Below are positions 12,218 through 23,129 of a stretch of DNA of 64,000 nt, piece by piece. The stretch is from Paratrimastix pyriformis (Eukaryota > Preaxostyla > Paratrimastigidae). The position numbers and the translations under genes are program-made. The DNA lies in contig JAPMOS010000004.1 of assembly GCA_027972325.1 (NCBI GenBank), positions 310,001-374,000 of the forward strand, in the 5' to 3' direction. Numbering within the stretch: position 1 is the stretch's first letter; each line of letters opens with the position of its first letter. The notes under the pieces were generated by a model. That model had not been told where the DNA came from. It saw nothing but the letters and a program-made list of their open reading frames with translations, and made no database searches.

Positions 12218-13051
12218 CTGTGGGATGCCAAAGCAAAGTACCACAAGAAACAGGACAAGGACAAGGACAAGGACCAATGGGAAGGTGGTTGCGCCAAGGC
12301 CCCAAAAATTCAGAAGAGAAAAACGAATGGTGAGTGGAAGTTCAAACAAGGGGAAAAAGAGGGCATGAACGGGCGGAGGGACAACGAAAGGAATCGGGGC
12401 GCCATCACACAGCCTGAGAAACGACCTTGGAATCTTTATGTTGCTGTGTTGCTACTCCCGGGCAAGCGAGACGGGATTCGGGAAGATCGTTTGAATGCCG
12501 GCCGGGATCATCGCAGGCGCATCTGTTTTGTCTCGAATGGTTGAGTCGCCCGATTCTGCGAGGCGGATAATATTGAGACCAACCCATTTTCGCGAAGAAG
12601 CATCTTCCAGAATCTCATAGTCACTATTCTTACAGGACAAAACAAGACAAGGGGAATAAAATACAGCACAAACCACCAAGAATACGTGCACATAAGACGA
12701 CACGACAACTTGGATCACCACGAAACTCAGAAATTAGCAAACATATATTACGACCTTTCGCCTCTCACGCTGGCTCACGGTCGGGTTCCGATCTTAATGA
12801 CACATCAGCTCACACTAGACCAATCCGCCAAATCTGTCTCGTCTCCGGCGAGAACGGTTAGTTTCCTGGATCATCGGGTGCTTATGATGATCGATGTTGT
12901 TTTATGTCTTTCATCATCATCAACAGCTGAGCCCAAACAGGGGACAGTCACAGCTTCGTGGAGCCTCTTTTCCCCTTCAGAAGACTTCGGATGACCCGCC
13001 GGCATGTGGATGAGCCAGGGAGCTGTTCACTAATAGTATTTCTGCCTTGGC
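12218..13051. promoter_or_regulatory. Divergent intergenic region between HydG and hydrogenase
   Basis: 834 bp of clearly AT-rich sequence between two head-to-head genes of one pathway. It includes a tandem AAGGAC/GTCCTT run near 12255-12276, a short Leu/Phe/Arg-rich minus-strand frame starting MAPRFLSLSLRPF at 12405 that could be an alternative HydG leader, and a candidate small exon at 12452-12628. No operator-like palindrome was recognised. Confidence 0.5.
12452..12628 (-). CDS. Candidate small exon or gene of unknown function
   Basis: On the minus strand an acceptor-like pyrimidine stretch ending GTAAG precedes an open frame beginning NSDYEILEDASSRKW and ending FPNPVSLARE with a stop at 12452. 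The composition looks like a real soluble protein (balanced charge, no homopolymers), unlike shadow frames here. A possible first exon upstream starts MIQETNRSRRRRDR near 12860 and ends at a GTCTA donor. It could alternatively be a 5' exon of HydG spliced from a GTCTCG donor near its end. No family was recognised. Confidence 0.25.
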   Translation of the reverse strand, partial: NSDYEILEDASSRKWVGLNIIRLAESGDSTIRDKTDAPAMIPAGIQTIFPNPVSLARE

Positions 13052-13482
13052 ATGCAAGAAGCCCCCAAAGCCGACCCGATCGAAATATCTCTCAACGGGA
13101 CACCTCTCCGTGTACCAGAGGGTATCAACATTATTGAGGCATGTCGACAAGCCGGTGTTTATGTCCCGACCATTTGTTATCATCCCCGTCTGAAGGCCGT
13201 TGGGAAGTGTGGGATGTGCACGGTTGACATTGAGGGAGCACCTGAGGGTGGGGTCCTGGCTTGCTCCACAAAAGTTCAAGCGGGTATGCGCATCCGAACG
13301 GACTCCATGCCCGTGAAAGCGCGCGCCAGTGCCGCCATTTCGCGTCTCATCAATCGGATTCGCTCTCGAAACGCGATTGATGTTGCTCCTCAAGCTTCCC
13401 GCGACTTCGCCGACCTGATGCACTGGGCCTCTGTCCGTCTCCCCTTTCCCAATTTTCAATATGACCCAGTTTTTTCCCCTGC

Positions 13483-13514
<32 letters not shown>

Positions 13515-16500
13515 GCCTGGTCCCAATAGACTTCCGGCAACGACCACACGTCCCATTCGATTCAAATTAACCCGAAGGACTGCGTCGAGTGCAGCCGGTG
13601 CACCCGGGCCTGCCGGGATCTGCAGGGGATCGGGGTCCTCAAGCTGACCGACTCCAACCTGGCCCCCATCCAGAGCACCGAGGCAGCCGGGCTGGCCTCG
13701 TCCTCGTGCATCTCGTGCGGCCAGTGCACGTTCTACTGCCCCACGGGGGCCATCTCGGAGGTCTCGGACTTCGCGCCCCTCCGCCAGGCCATCGCCAGCG
13801 GGAAGGTCATCGTCGCCCAGACGGCCCCCGCCACCCGGGTGGCCATCGGGGAGATGTTTGGCCTGGAGCCGGGCACCGTCAGCACCCGGAAAATGGTGGG
13901 CGCCCTCAAGGAAGCGGGCTTCCACTTTGTCTTTGGTCCGCAGCCGGACCGGCGGCGCGGGGTTGAGATGGCGAGGGCAGAGGGGCAGGGTGCGGTCAGG
14001 TACTCACTGTCCGAGCGTTCATTCGCGCTTCTTGTTGGGGGGCCGCTGGCGGCTTTGTAGACACCAACTTTGGGGCGGACCTGACCATCATGGAGGAGGG
14101 CACCGAGCTGCTGGCCCGGCTGAAGGCGGGCGGGCCCTTCCCGATGATCACCTCGTGCTGCCCGGCCTGGATCAACCTCTGCGAGAAGCTCTACCCGGAC
14201 TTCATCCCCAACCTGAGCACCTGCAAGAGCCCCCAGGCCATGCTGGCCGCCGTGGTGCGCACCTACTGGGCCGAGGCCATCGGCAAGCAGCCCAGCGACA
14301 TCTTCCTGGTCTCGGTCATGCCCTGCACCGCCAAGAAGGACGAGATCATCAGGCAGGACCTGGGCAGGTCGCCCTCCCCTGCTCCTCTTCGCCCTCCTCT
14401 TCCCCCAAAGCTCTCTAAAGTCTCCTTCCTCTGGGCGGCGCCACCCCCCGCATGCCCACCCACCCCGATGGATCGCTGTGTCATGCCGCCTATGGCCACA
14501 CTTGGATGCCGCATATGCTCACACTCCCCGACGACGGATTGCTCGCTGCTGGATGCCGCGCAGGGAGGGCTACCGCGATGTGGACATGGTGCTGACCACC
14601 CGCGAGGTGGCCCGCTGGATGCAGGAGCAGGGCATCCGCGAGTGGGCCGCCGTGTCCGAGGCCGACTACGACAACCCCATGGGGGAGTCCTCCGGGGCGG
14701 GTATGCTCTTCGGGGCCACGGGCGGGGTCATGGAGGCGGCTCTGCGGTCGGCCTTCGAGATGGGCACCGGCCAGCGCCTCGAGAAGCTCGACTTCCAGTC
14801 GGTGCGCGGCTTCCAGGGCATCAAGCAGGCCACCATCGACTTCGACGGGCGCCCCATCAAGGTTGCCGTCGTCCATGTCTGTCCTTCCCACCAGCCTCCC
14901 GCCTCCCGCCCACCCAACGGCAGCCCTTCGCGCTCCGCCTCCCTCCCTCCCCTCCCCCCCCGAATGCCCTTGCTCTGGGTGGACTGGCGATCTCACTGTT
15001 CCTCCGTCGGCATCTCCTCATCTCATCTCATCTCATCTCATCTCATCTCATCGGCAGGCGGCGGCCAACGTCCGCAAGCTGCTCGAGGCCGTCCGGGCTG
15101 ACCCGGGCCACCTGGGGCTGCACTTCATCGAGGTGATGGCCTGCACGGGCGGCTGCATCGGGGGCGGCGGCCAGCCCAAGAGCAACGACCCGCTGGTGCT
15201 CGAGAAGCGCACCCGCAGCGTCTACGAGATCGACGCCCAGAAGACCCTGCGCCGGTCCCACGAGAACCCCAGCCTGCTCAACCTGTACAGCCACTTCCTG
15301 GGGCGGCCCGGCAGCCACAAGGCCCACGAGCTGCTGCACACCCACTACCAGGACCGCTCGCCGGGCACCCGGGACGCCATGGCGGCCGGGGGGGGCGACG
15401 ACGAGTCCATCTGCACCACCGACCCGGCCGCCAAGCGGGCCCTGGTGCTGTACGCCACCCAGACGGGCACCACCGCCCAGGCCGCCCGGCGGCTCAACAA
15501 CGAGCTGGTCGCGGCCAAGTTCGCCAGCCACATGCGGCCCATGGACGCCATCACCCCGGCCGACATCGCCAGCGAGCCGCTGGTGCTGATCCTCATCTCG
15601 ACCTTCGGCGAGGGCGAGCGGCCCGACATGGCCAACCCCGTCTGGGAGTGGCTCGGCCAGCAGGACGAGAACGCCCTCATCGAGACCTCCTACGCGGTCT
15701 TCGGGCTGGGCAGCTCCAAGTACGCCCAGTACTGCCAGGCCGCCAAGGAGTTCGACGCCAAGTTCGAAGCGCTCGGGGCGCGGCGCATCCTGGAGCTGGG
15801 CAAGGGCGACGACTGCGCCGAAGACGGCTACGCGGCCGCCTTCGACCCTTGGATCGCCCAGCTCTACGAGGAGCTGGGCGTGGACCCGCCCCGCCAGGCC
15901 ATCGTGCCCCACTACCGGGTGATGCTCTCGCTGGAGGCCTCCCTGCCCATCCCCCCGCCCCCAGGCACCATGTTCGGCACGCTGATCAACGTGCGCAGTC
16001 TGTCCCTCGCCCATCGCAAATCGCAAATCGCAAATCGCCCTCCACTCCAACGACCGCCACCCCAACACATTTGTGTCGGACTCTTTTCTCCCTCTCGCGC
16101 ACCCGCCTGCCTCCGGTTGCTCACCCTCTCAATCCCCCTCCCACCTCCGCCACGCAGCGCTGACGCCGCCCGACGTGACGGACCCGATTCTCTTCCAGGA
16201 GTTCGACATCAGCCAGACGGGGTACACCTACCAGGCGGGCGACTCGGTGGGGGTGCACCCGAGCAACCCGCCCGAGCCGGTCGAGTCCTTCATGCGCTGG
16301 TACCGGCTGCGGCCCGACGCGGTGGTCAGCGTGGTGCCCACCCGGGAGAACGGCCCCATGCTGCCCATCCCGCCCGCCCTCACGGTGCGGCACCTCTTCG
16401 AGCGCTACCTGGACATCTTCGCCCGGCCCCGGAAGATCTTCTTCCGGCAGCTGGTCCAGTTCGCCGTCCGGACGACCGAGCGGGAGCGCCTCGAGCGGCT

Positions 16501-17145
16501 CTCGTCGGCCGAGGGCAAGGACGACCTGACCGCCTACCTGGCCGACCAGCCCAGCTACGTCAACGTGCTGCAGGACTTCCCCTCGGCCCACCCGACGCTG
16601 GACTACCTGGTGGAGATGGTCCCGCTGATCAAGCCGCGCCTGTACTCGGCCGCCAGCAGCCCCCGCGAGAACCCCGGCAAGGTCGAGCTGATCGTGGCCA
16701 TCCCCACCGACTGGTCCCGCCAGCGGCGCACCATCCCGGGCGGCGGCCTGTGCACCTCCTTCCTGCAGATCATCCGCCCGGGGGCCGTGCTGCCCCTGAA
16801 CGTGCACCCGGGGGCCCTGCGACCGCCCAAGGACCCCCGGGCCCCCATGCTGATGGTCACCATGGGCACGGGCGTGGCGGCCATGCGGTGCCTCCTCCGG
16901 GAGCGCCTCGTCGAGAAGCGCCACGGGGCCACCCTGGGCCCGTGCCTGCTCTACCAGCAGTGCAACCACAGGCACGGGGACTACGTGCTGGGCGACGAGA
17001 TGCAGGGCTACCTGCGGGCGGGCGTCCTCACCGCGTACACGCCCATCTTCGCCCTGGACGACCCGCCCCCCCGGTCGGCCGTGGACCTTCTTATAAGGGC
17101 GGACCCGCGCCCCGTATGGGACATCCTCAAGCTGCCCAACGCCCA
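13052..17145 (+). CDS. [FeFe]-hydrogenase fused to flavodoxin and CPR/CysJ-type reductase
   Basis: Six exons (13052-13432, 13530-13935, 14061-14367, 14564-14870, 15058-15997, 16158-17145) give about 1,110 residues. Order: [2Fe-2S] ferredoxin domain (Cys42, 53, 56, 71); two [4Fe-4S] clusters (Cys145/148/151/155 and 187/190/193/197); H-cluster domain with TSCCPAW (~293), MPCTAKK (~349) and MACTGGCIGGGGQP (~494, Cys496 and 500); small-subunit tail; flavodoxin (ALVLYATQTGTT from ~595); FAD/NAD(P) module with RLYSAASSP and MVTMGTGVAA. The usual His-ligated HxxxCxxCxxxxxC cluster between the ferredoxin and [4Fe-4S] domains is absent. Role: reversible H2 production coupled to NAD(P)H by the reductase half. 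All five internal introns begin GTC. A GTCTG donor at 17146 followed by a poly-C run implies a last exon, but the expected terminal segment (YVCGD type) was not found; unspliced, the frame ends at 17296. Confidence 0.93.
13483..13513 (+). repeat. (TTG)n in hydrogenase intron 1
   Basis: A TTG triplet run inside the 97-nt first intron of the hydrogenase gene, acting as part of its pyrimidine/T-rich 3' portion. Confidence 0.85.
15018..15051 (+). repeat. (TCTCA)n in hydrogenase intron 4
   Basis: Seven or so copies of TCTCA immediately upstream of the acceptor of the intron at 14871-15057. The array doubles as the pyrimidine-rich tract. Confidence 0.85.
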
Positions 17146-17767
17146 GTCTGTCCCGGTCCTCCCCCCCCCCCCCCCCCCCCCCCCCCAAACGCACACAACA
17201 GCATCATGCACACTCGGGTGGGGAGGTGGGGAGGTGGGGAGGTGGGGCCTGCCTCGACCTCTCTGCCCTGCCCTGCCCTGCCCTGGCCTGCCCTGACTGG
17301 CCGGCCCCATTGGTGAGGCATCCTCGGCCTGCCGGCTCTTTGGCTTTAGGCTTCTGGCGCGCCTCCCTTCTTCCCTTCCCTCCTCCCGCCCCCCCCTCCC
17401 TCCCTTTCTTCCCCTGTTTTCCGCCGCTCGCTTTGTCGACCGGGTTTCGGCTCGCCTCCTTTTCCCTTCCCCTTCCTTCCTTCCCTCCCCCCTCCCCCCC
17501 TCCTTCATCTCCGATCGGATCACCGGCGGATTCCGCTGTCGATCCTCTCCTTTTTCGGATCAATTGCCGCGGACCTCGCTTCCGCCAAGAGCGGCTTTGC
17601 CGCCCTCGCTTCCCGCCCGAGGCGCAGCGCCGAATGTATCCCACCCTCACCGCCCCTGCCCGAGACTCATCACCGCCCCTGGCCGATCCTCCCAAGGGCG
17701 TACCGTCGCGTATTGACACCGGGCGGGCAGCTCGCCACGCCCGACCACCCATCCCTCCCAGGGTCGA
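17146..17767. other. Pyrimidine-rich tail of the hydrogenase locus and convergent intergenic DNA
   Basis: Starts with a GTCTG donor-like string and a 26-C run (17161-17186), then GGGGAGGT and CCCTG repeats and long C/T-rich stretches. This resembles intron sequence of a plus-strand gene, yet no exon with the terminal NAD(P)H-reductase motif is visible. The KH gene ends convergently at 17768. Confidence 0.5.
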
Positions 17768-17848
17768 TCATAGGCTCCCTGTGCCCACGGCAGGCTGCTC
17801 GGCCTGCTGGCGGGGTGCGCCCTCCATCTCGCCCGGCTGGGGCTGCCC

Positions 17849-17885
<37 letters not shown>

Positions 17886-19926
17886 CAGGAGCCGTTGGGC
17901 CGGGGTGAGCGCGCCTGCGGGGGGGACTGGTCGGGGGACTGGGGCCGGGGCCGGGGCGACCGGGACAGTCGTCCCGAGGGGGACGAGCCGCCGCGGGGGC
18001 GCTCCTCGTGGTCGTCCGGGCCGGAGTCGGGGCCTCGGGGGGGCGGCCGCCGCCCGTAGTCGCGGGGCGAGGAGCGGTGGGAGAGGATCTGCTCGTACTG
18101 GCGGCAGGCCCGGACGATGGCCTCCTTGGAGCCCGACAGGACCACGTACCTGCAGCAGCCGGGTCCCGGGCAGACAGGTCAGGTCAGGTCAGGTCAGGTC
18201 AGGTCAGGTCACAGGTCAGGTCACAGGTCAGGTCACAGGTCAGGTCAGGTCAGGTCAGGTCAGGTCAGGTCAGGTCAGGTCAGGTCAGGTCAGGTCAGGT
18301 CATCAGGGCAGGACAGGGGGAATGACGCAGACATGCGGTCCTGGGTCACCTGGACGTGAGCCCCGGTGCGTTCCTTGACCATCTCCACCACCGACCCGCG
18401 CGGCCCGATGAAGGCGCCCCCTGGCATCACCCCAACCCCGAAAAGGCAGCCCGGGTGAGCGCCCGTTCCCAAGAGCAAGCAGATCGGCCACGGCACCGAG
18501 GAGCGCAGGCGAGGAGCACGGCTGAGGGCCGGCGGACCGGTGGAGTTGAGCGCGCGCACCGAGAAGGTCACCGGAGTCCAGCGCTCGGGGAGGACCCCCT
18601 TGATGTTCACCTCGGCCGCCCACTCGGAGCGGCGCTGCTGCTCCAGGGCGGGGTCCTCCTCGGCCGGCAGGCTCCGCGGGGCCATCCGCCGCTGGCGGGG
18701 CGGCGACCGCTCGCGGCGCTCAGGCCAAGGCCCCTCCGAGGAGGGCCGGTCACGGTCGCGGGGGCCCTGTGGCTCGGGGGTGGGTTGCGGCCCCCCTCGT
18801 GGAGACGGCGGGCCCGCTGGCTGACTATCGTCGCCGCGGGGGGGCGACCGTGGTGGGGGCGATCGGGGCGGGGAGCGGGAGCCCCTGCGGCCGGGTGGTG
18901 GGGGCGGGGGCCGGTCGTAGTCGCCAGACCGCGGCCCGTAGCCGCCGCGCCACGGGCCGCCGCGGCCCCCGCGGAACCCGCCGGTCCGGCCACGGCCCCC
19001 CCACCATCCCTCGTCCTCCCGCCGGGGTCCGCCGCGGCCGGGGAACTCCTCGCTGGCAAGGACCCGCCGCCCGTCTCGGCCGTGCTCGAGCTCGTGGTAG
19101 AGGCGGTCGCGCTCCTCACGGTCCGCTGGGGTGGGGCCCCGCCCATACGGTGGGGGAGGCCCTGGGTAGCGGAAGCGGGGTCCGCGAGGCCCGTCGGGCC
19201 CCCGGTAGGGGCGCTCGTCGTAGGGCCCCTCGGGCCCGTAGGGCTCCCGATCGCCGCCCCGCCGGTAGGGAGGCCGCTCGTCGCCACGATAGGGCGGGCG
19301 ATCATCGCCCCGGTACGGGGGCCGATCATCGCCACGGTAGGGTGGGCGGTCCTGGCCCCGGAATGGAGGCCGCTCCTCGCGGAAGGGGGGCCGGTCGTCA
19401 TCACCACGGGGTTGTGATGACATCGGCGGAGGCTCGCCATAGGGGGGAGGGGAACGACGGTGGCGAGGAGGCTGGGGATAGCCGGGACCTCCCTCGGGGT
19501 AACCCTCAGGTCGGGACGGGGAGGGGGACAACGACGAGTACGAGGAGTACGAGCCCGAGGGGCTGGAACTGTATGACGAGTTACTGTACGAACCCGAGCG
19601 TGACCGGGCCGGTGATTCGGGGTAGGGCTGACGCTGTGGCTGCCCAAGAGGCAGAATGGGCTCGGGAGGGTATCCCTCAGGAGGAGGGTATGATTCCGGG
19701 GGGTAGTCAGAATGTTGCCGGTGGTGACTGTGGTGGTGGGAATGGTGGCGTCCCCGCTTCTCGGGGCCCAGGGGTTCCCCGGCGGAGGATGGGTGTTTCC
19801 GCGAGGGAGCCTCTTGGGGATATCCAAGGGGTTGTTCTGAAATTCCAGAGTTGGTTCTTGGTTTTGAAATGCGATGATATAAAACAGACCCCTTGGATCA
19901 TACCCCATTTGAGTTTGCGGTTCCAT
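17768..19926 (-). CDS. Single-KH-domain, arginine/glycine/proline-rich RNA-binding protein
   Basis: The proposed start is at 19926 (MEPQTQMGYDPRG), followed by a 51-nt GTCTG intron and an in-frame join to EQPLGYPQEAPSRK. A His-rich patch, a Ser/Tyr-rich stretch and then tandem DDRPPYRG-type repeats and RGG/RGR motifs follow. Near the C-terminus is one KH domain: GAFIGPRGSVVEMVKERTGA (the G-X-X-G loop is GPRG) and YVVLSGSKEAIVRACRQYEQ. The domain is interrupted by an intron starting GTCTG that holds an (AGGTC)n array on the plus strand. The tail is SR/RS-rich and has about 12 consecutive Gln before the stop at 17768-17770. Such RGG/RS-KH proteins act in mRNA processing; no specific orthologue was recognised. 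Confidence 0.75.
17850..17886 (-). repeat. CAA/CAG run coding for poly-Gln in the KH protein
   Basis: A trinucleotide run in the last exon encodes about 12 glutamines on the minus strand, flanked by Trp and Gly-Gln-Pro residues. Confidence 0.85.
18176..18301 (-). repeat. (AGGTC)n pentanucleotide array inside the KH-domain intron
   Basis: About 125 bp of AGGTC pentamers on the plus strand (GACCT on the sense strand), with three variant ACAGGTC junctions. It lies in the intron between the two exons that encode the halves of the KH domain. Confidence 0.9.
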
Positions 19927-20028
19927 GCGCCTCGCCTGACTGGGAGAAGGGCGGGTCTTCTTATCCTCTTGCGGACTTGAGACGGCAGGCAAAAACAAAA
20001 CGAACGAGCCTGCAGTCACACAGCGGAC

Positions 20029-20054
20029 GGGGGGGGGGGGGGGGGGGGGGGGGG
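20029..20054 (-). repeat. 26-nt poly-G run between TRAPPC14-like and KH genes
   Basis: 26 G on the plus strand, C on the sense strand of the two flanking minus-strand genes. It lies in the ~187 bp between the TRAPPC14-like stop (20114) and the KH start (19926), either in a 5'-UTR intron or in promoter DNA. Confidence 0.85.
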
Positions 20055-20113
20055 ATATCCGATGAGACAGCAGGATATTGTATGGCCAATAAACAGAATA
20101 AGGGGGAAATCGT

Positions 20114-23096
20114 TCAAATTGGGGGGGTATCCTCGGAAGGCACGTCCGGGATGCCCACCACATGAACCATTAGTGGGTGGCGCTGCATAGATGGCCTATA
20201 GTACAATCCGGTACGCCGATCAAAGATCACAAATTCTCCCAGGGGTAAAAGGCCCGAACGAGTGGCGACGAATTTGATTGCAACGGAGCTCGAGCCAGCC
20301 TGGGCCAGGTGACTACGGAGGAGGTTGAGCGGGCGGAGGGTTCAGCTCAAAGGACAGACCCAACGTGCACGGCTTTTTGGAGGCACTCGACCGGTTGCGA
20401 CCAGTGCGTCTGTACCCAGGTGTCGCGCACCAGGGTTCCCACTAGACCAGGAGAGGAATGGGGGGATTGAGGCACGGTCAGCGGCCTTCATCACGGACCT
20501 GTCTGTTGGTAATTGCTTTGGGGGCTCATCTGGGCCCAACGGCGCTTCTCCTCGGCAACCATCTCCCCGGCCGGAGCCACATCCACGGCCGGGCGCACCG
20601 GAGCCGGAGCGTCATCGTCATCCAGTTGGCCCCTGGTGTGGTGCCGGTGGTGATGGTGGCGGCGGCGCACGCAGCTCTCGCCTGGTGGTGCGTCTTCCTG
20701 GTTCTCGCACTCTTCGTCTTTGGAGGCCCCCCCGGTCTCGGAACCTCGGGGGTGGTCGGGAGTCTCGGGGACCGGGGTCAGTACCACCCCCTCCAGCGGG
20801 GCCGTCGGGAGAGTCGCCGGGGTGCCGTCGGCCTTGTTGGGGGCAGGGGCGGCGGCAGATGCGGGGGCCGTGTACCCGGCGACCACAGTCGAAGATGGGT
20901 CGGCGCTAACCGGCGCGGTGGCCTCGAGGGCATCCGTGGCCTTCTCATCGCCGGCCACCTTGGCCTGGGGCGCGTCAGGCGAAGTCGCCAGTAGCGAGGC
21001 GGAGGCCGGTGCGGCTGGGCTCGAGTCGGGGGCGGGACGCTCGGCATCGAGTAGGGTCGCCGGGGAGCTTTCCACTTTGACCATCAGGGCAGGCGACCGG
21101 CCCTCCGGGTTCCCGGGCTCGTCGGCCTCACCGGAGGCGTTCATCTCGAGGATGTCCTTCAGCAGGGCATCCCCCCGGAGCGGCGAGGCGGTTCCCCCGG
21201 GGGAGGGCGGCATGGAGGCCGCATCGATGGCCGAGCCGCCATCGGCCAGCATGGTGGGGCTCGCCAGGGGCGTGCCGCTGCCCGGGGCGGCCGACTCGGC
21301 GGGCAGGATGAGAATTGGGGTCGGGGCGCCCCCCGTCAACGCCCCCCCACTGGCACTGGCGATCGACGCGGCGCTGGCGGCGCGGGAGGGCAGCCCGTCG
21401 GCATCGCTGACGCTGACCCCCGGGGCGGCGCGAATGGCGGTCGGGGCTGCGATCCCGGCGGGTTTCCCGGGGTCGCCCGAGGGTGTGGCTGTGCCGCCGA
21501 CGCTGGCGGCCGGGCTGGGGGGCGCCATCGGCGAGAGCGGCGCCACTTCTTCGGGGGCCGGGGAGCCGTCCGGCGAGGCGGGCGGGGCCGAGGTCGGTGC
21601 CCGCGACGGGGCGCCGGTCCTCGCCGATGAAGCCGCGGCGGCGGGGCCGGCGCCGCTCGGGGGGGAAAGGGCCGGCCCTGGCCCGTTGGGTGATGGGGTC
21701 GGGGCGGGCGGGGGCTGCGAACGCGCGGGGGCAGGCGGCGGCACGGCGGAGCCCGCCAAGCCTGCGGACTTGGGGACGGCCGGGGGTCCCATCATCTGAG
21801 GCGCGGGCCCGGCCGACCCCACGGAGGCCGCGGCGGCGGCGGCGCGCTCTTTGCTGCGCTGGATGGCGTCGGCAGCCGTCATGAGGGTGCGCAGGCCCGG
21901 GATGCGCGCCACGGGAAGCGCGTGCCCCACCGGGGGGCGGGCCGGCGTGTTGGCGGGGAGCTGGGGGGGCGGCGGTGGCGGGCCAGTCGGGGCGGGCGGG
22001 CGCGCCACCAGCCCGGCGGGGCTGGATGAGCCGAGGGAAAGGGACGAGGGGTGCCGAACGTGGACCGGGGGATGGCCAGGGGGAGGTGGTGGCGGGGGCC
22101 GCCCGCCGATGAGCTGTGCGGGGGCCGGGGCGCTGGGCAGCGGGTAGGCGGACGGGGCTCGGGCGAGGGGGGGCATGGGCGAGGAGCCGGCCAGGAGTGG
22201 CCCCGAGAAGGCCGACCCCAGGCTGGGCACCACCGAGGGAGGCCGGCCCGCGGTGGCTCCCGGGTCGATATTTGGGCTCACGGCCAGCGGGAGGGCCGGC
22301 GAGGGCACTGGAGAGGGCGAGGGCATGGCCGGGTGGGTGGTGGAGACCCCGCCGAACTTGGTCTGGCACTGGACGGGCCCCATCGAGACCGGCCGCACGA
22401 TGGCCCCGGCCCCGAGTCTCTCCTCCGGGGCGGCGGACGCCGGCGGGCCTGGGGCCGAGGCGGCGACTCCCCCCCATGGGATTGCCGCAGTGTCGGCGTT
22501 CTTGAGGGGCGGCCCAGAGCTCTTGGGCGGCAGCTGGGCCGGGGCCGGGGCCGGGGCGGAGATGGGGGCGGGCTGGTCGTCGGGGGATGGGGGGATGGGA
22601 GGCAGGTTCCACTCGGGGGTCGAGTCGACCAGGTCGAGCAGCCCGGGGGGCAGCAGCGACGGGTCGGCCGGGGCGGGGATGGTGGCCGAGAGGGAGAGCG
22701 GCCGGGGCACCAGCTGCAGGACGGGCGGCCCCACGAGCAGCGTCAGGTCGCTCGGCTGGGCGCACCGGTTGGTGACGGTCACCACCACGTCGAAAATCGT
22801 CAGCTGCCGCACCAGGGTCGGCACTGCGCTCCCCACCACCCACACGCGCCAACCGGAGTCGTGCCATCGACATGAGCGGGCCGTGGTGTCGGAGGGGCTG
22901 CGATCGAGCGAGACAGCGCAGGGAGGGGGGCGGACCCTTGATGGCTAGCAGGAACTGGCTGGGCGGGGGGCACGGCAGCGCCACGGCGAACTGGGTGCGC
23001 AGCTGGGGGGCCGGGGCTCCGAAGCAGGGCGCCGTCCACCAGACGTCCACCATGCAGGGCATCAGGCACTCGGCCAGGCTCATCAGGGGCGGCTCT

Positions 23097-23129
<33 letters not shown>

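Noticed and set aside
14863-17316. Single 817-codon reading of the hydrogenase without introns
   Set aside because: After about 15997 this frame departs from the conserved FAD/NAD(P) module, which continues in another frame after a GTCTG intron ending at 16157.
18176-18301. CRISPR-like regular array
   Set aside because: Units are 5 bp with no spacers; it is a simple pentanucleotide repeat inside an intron.
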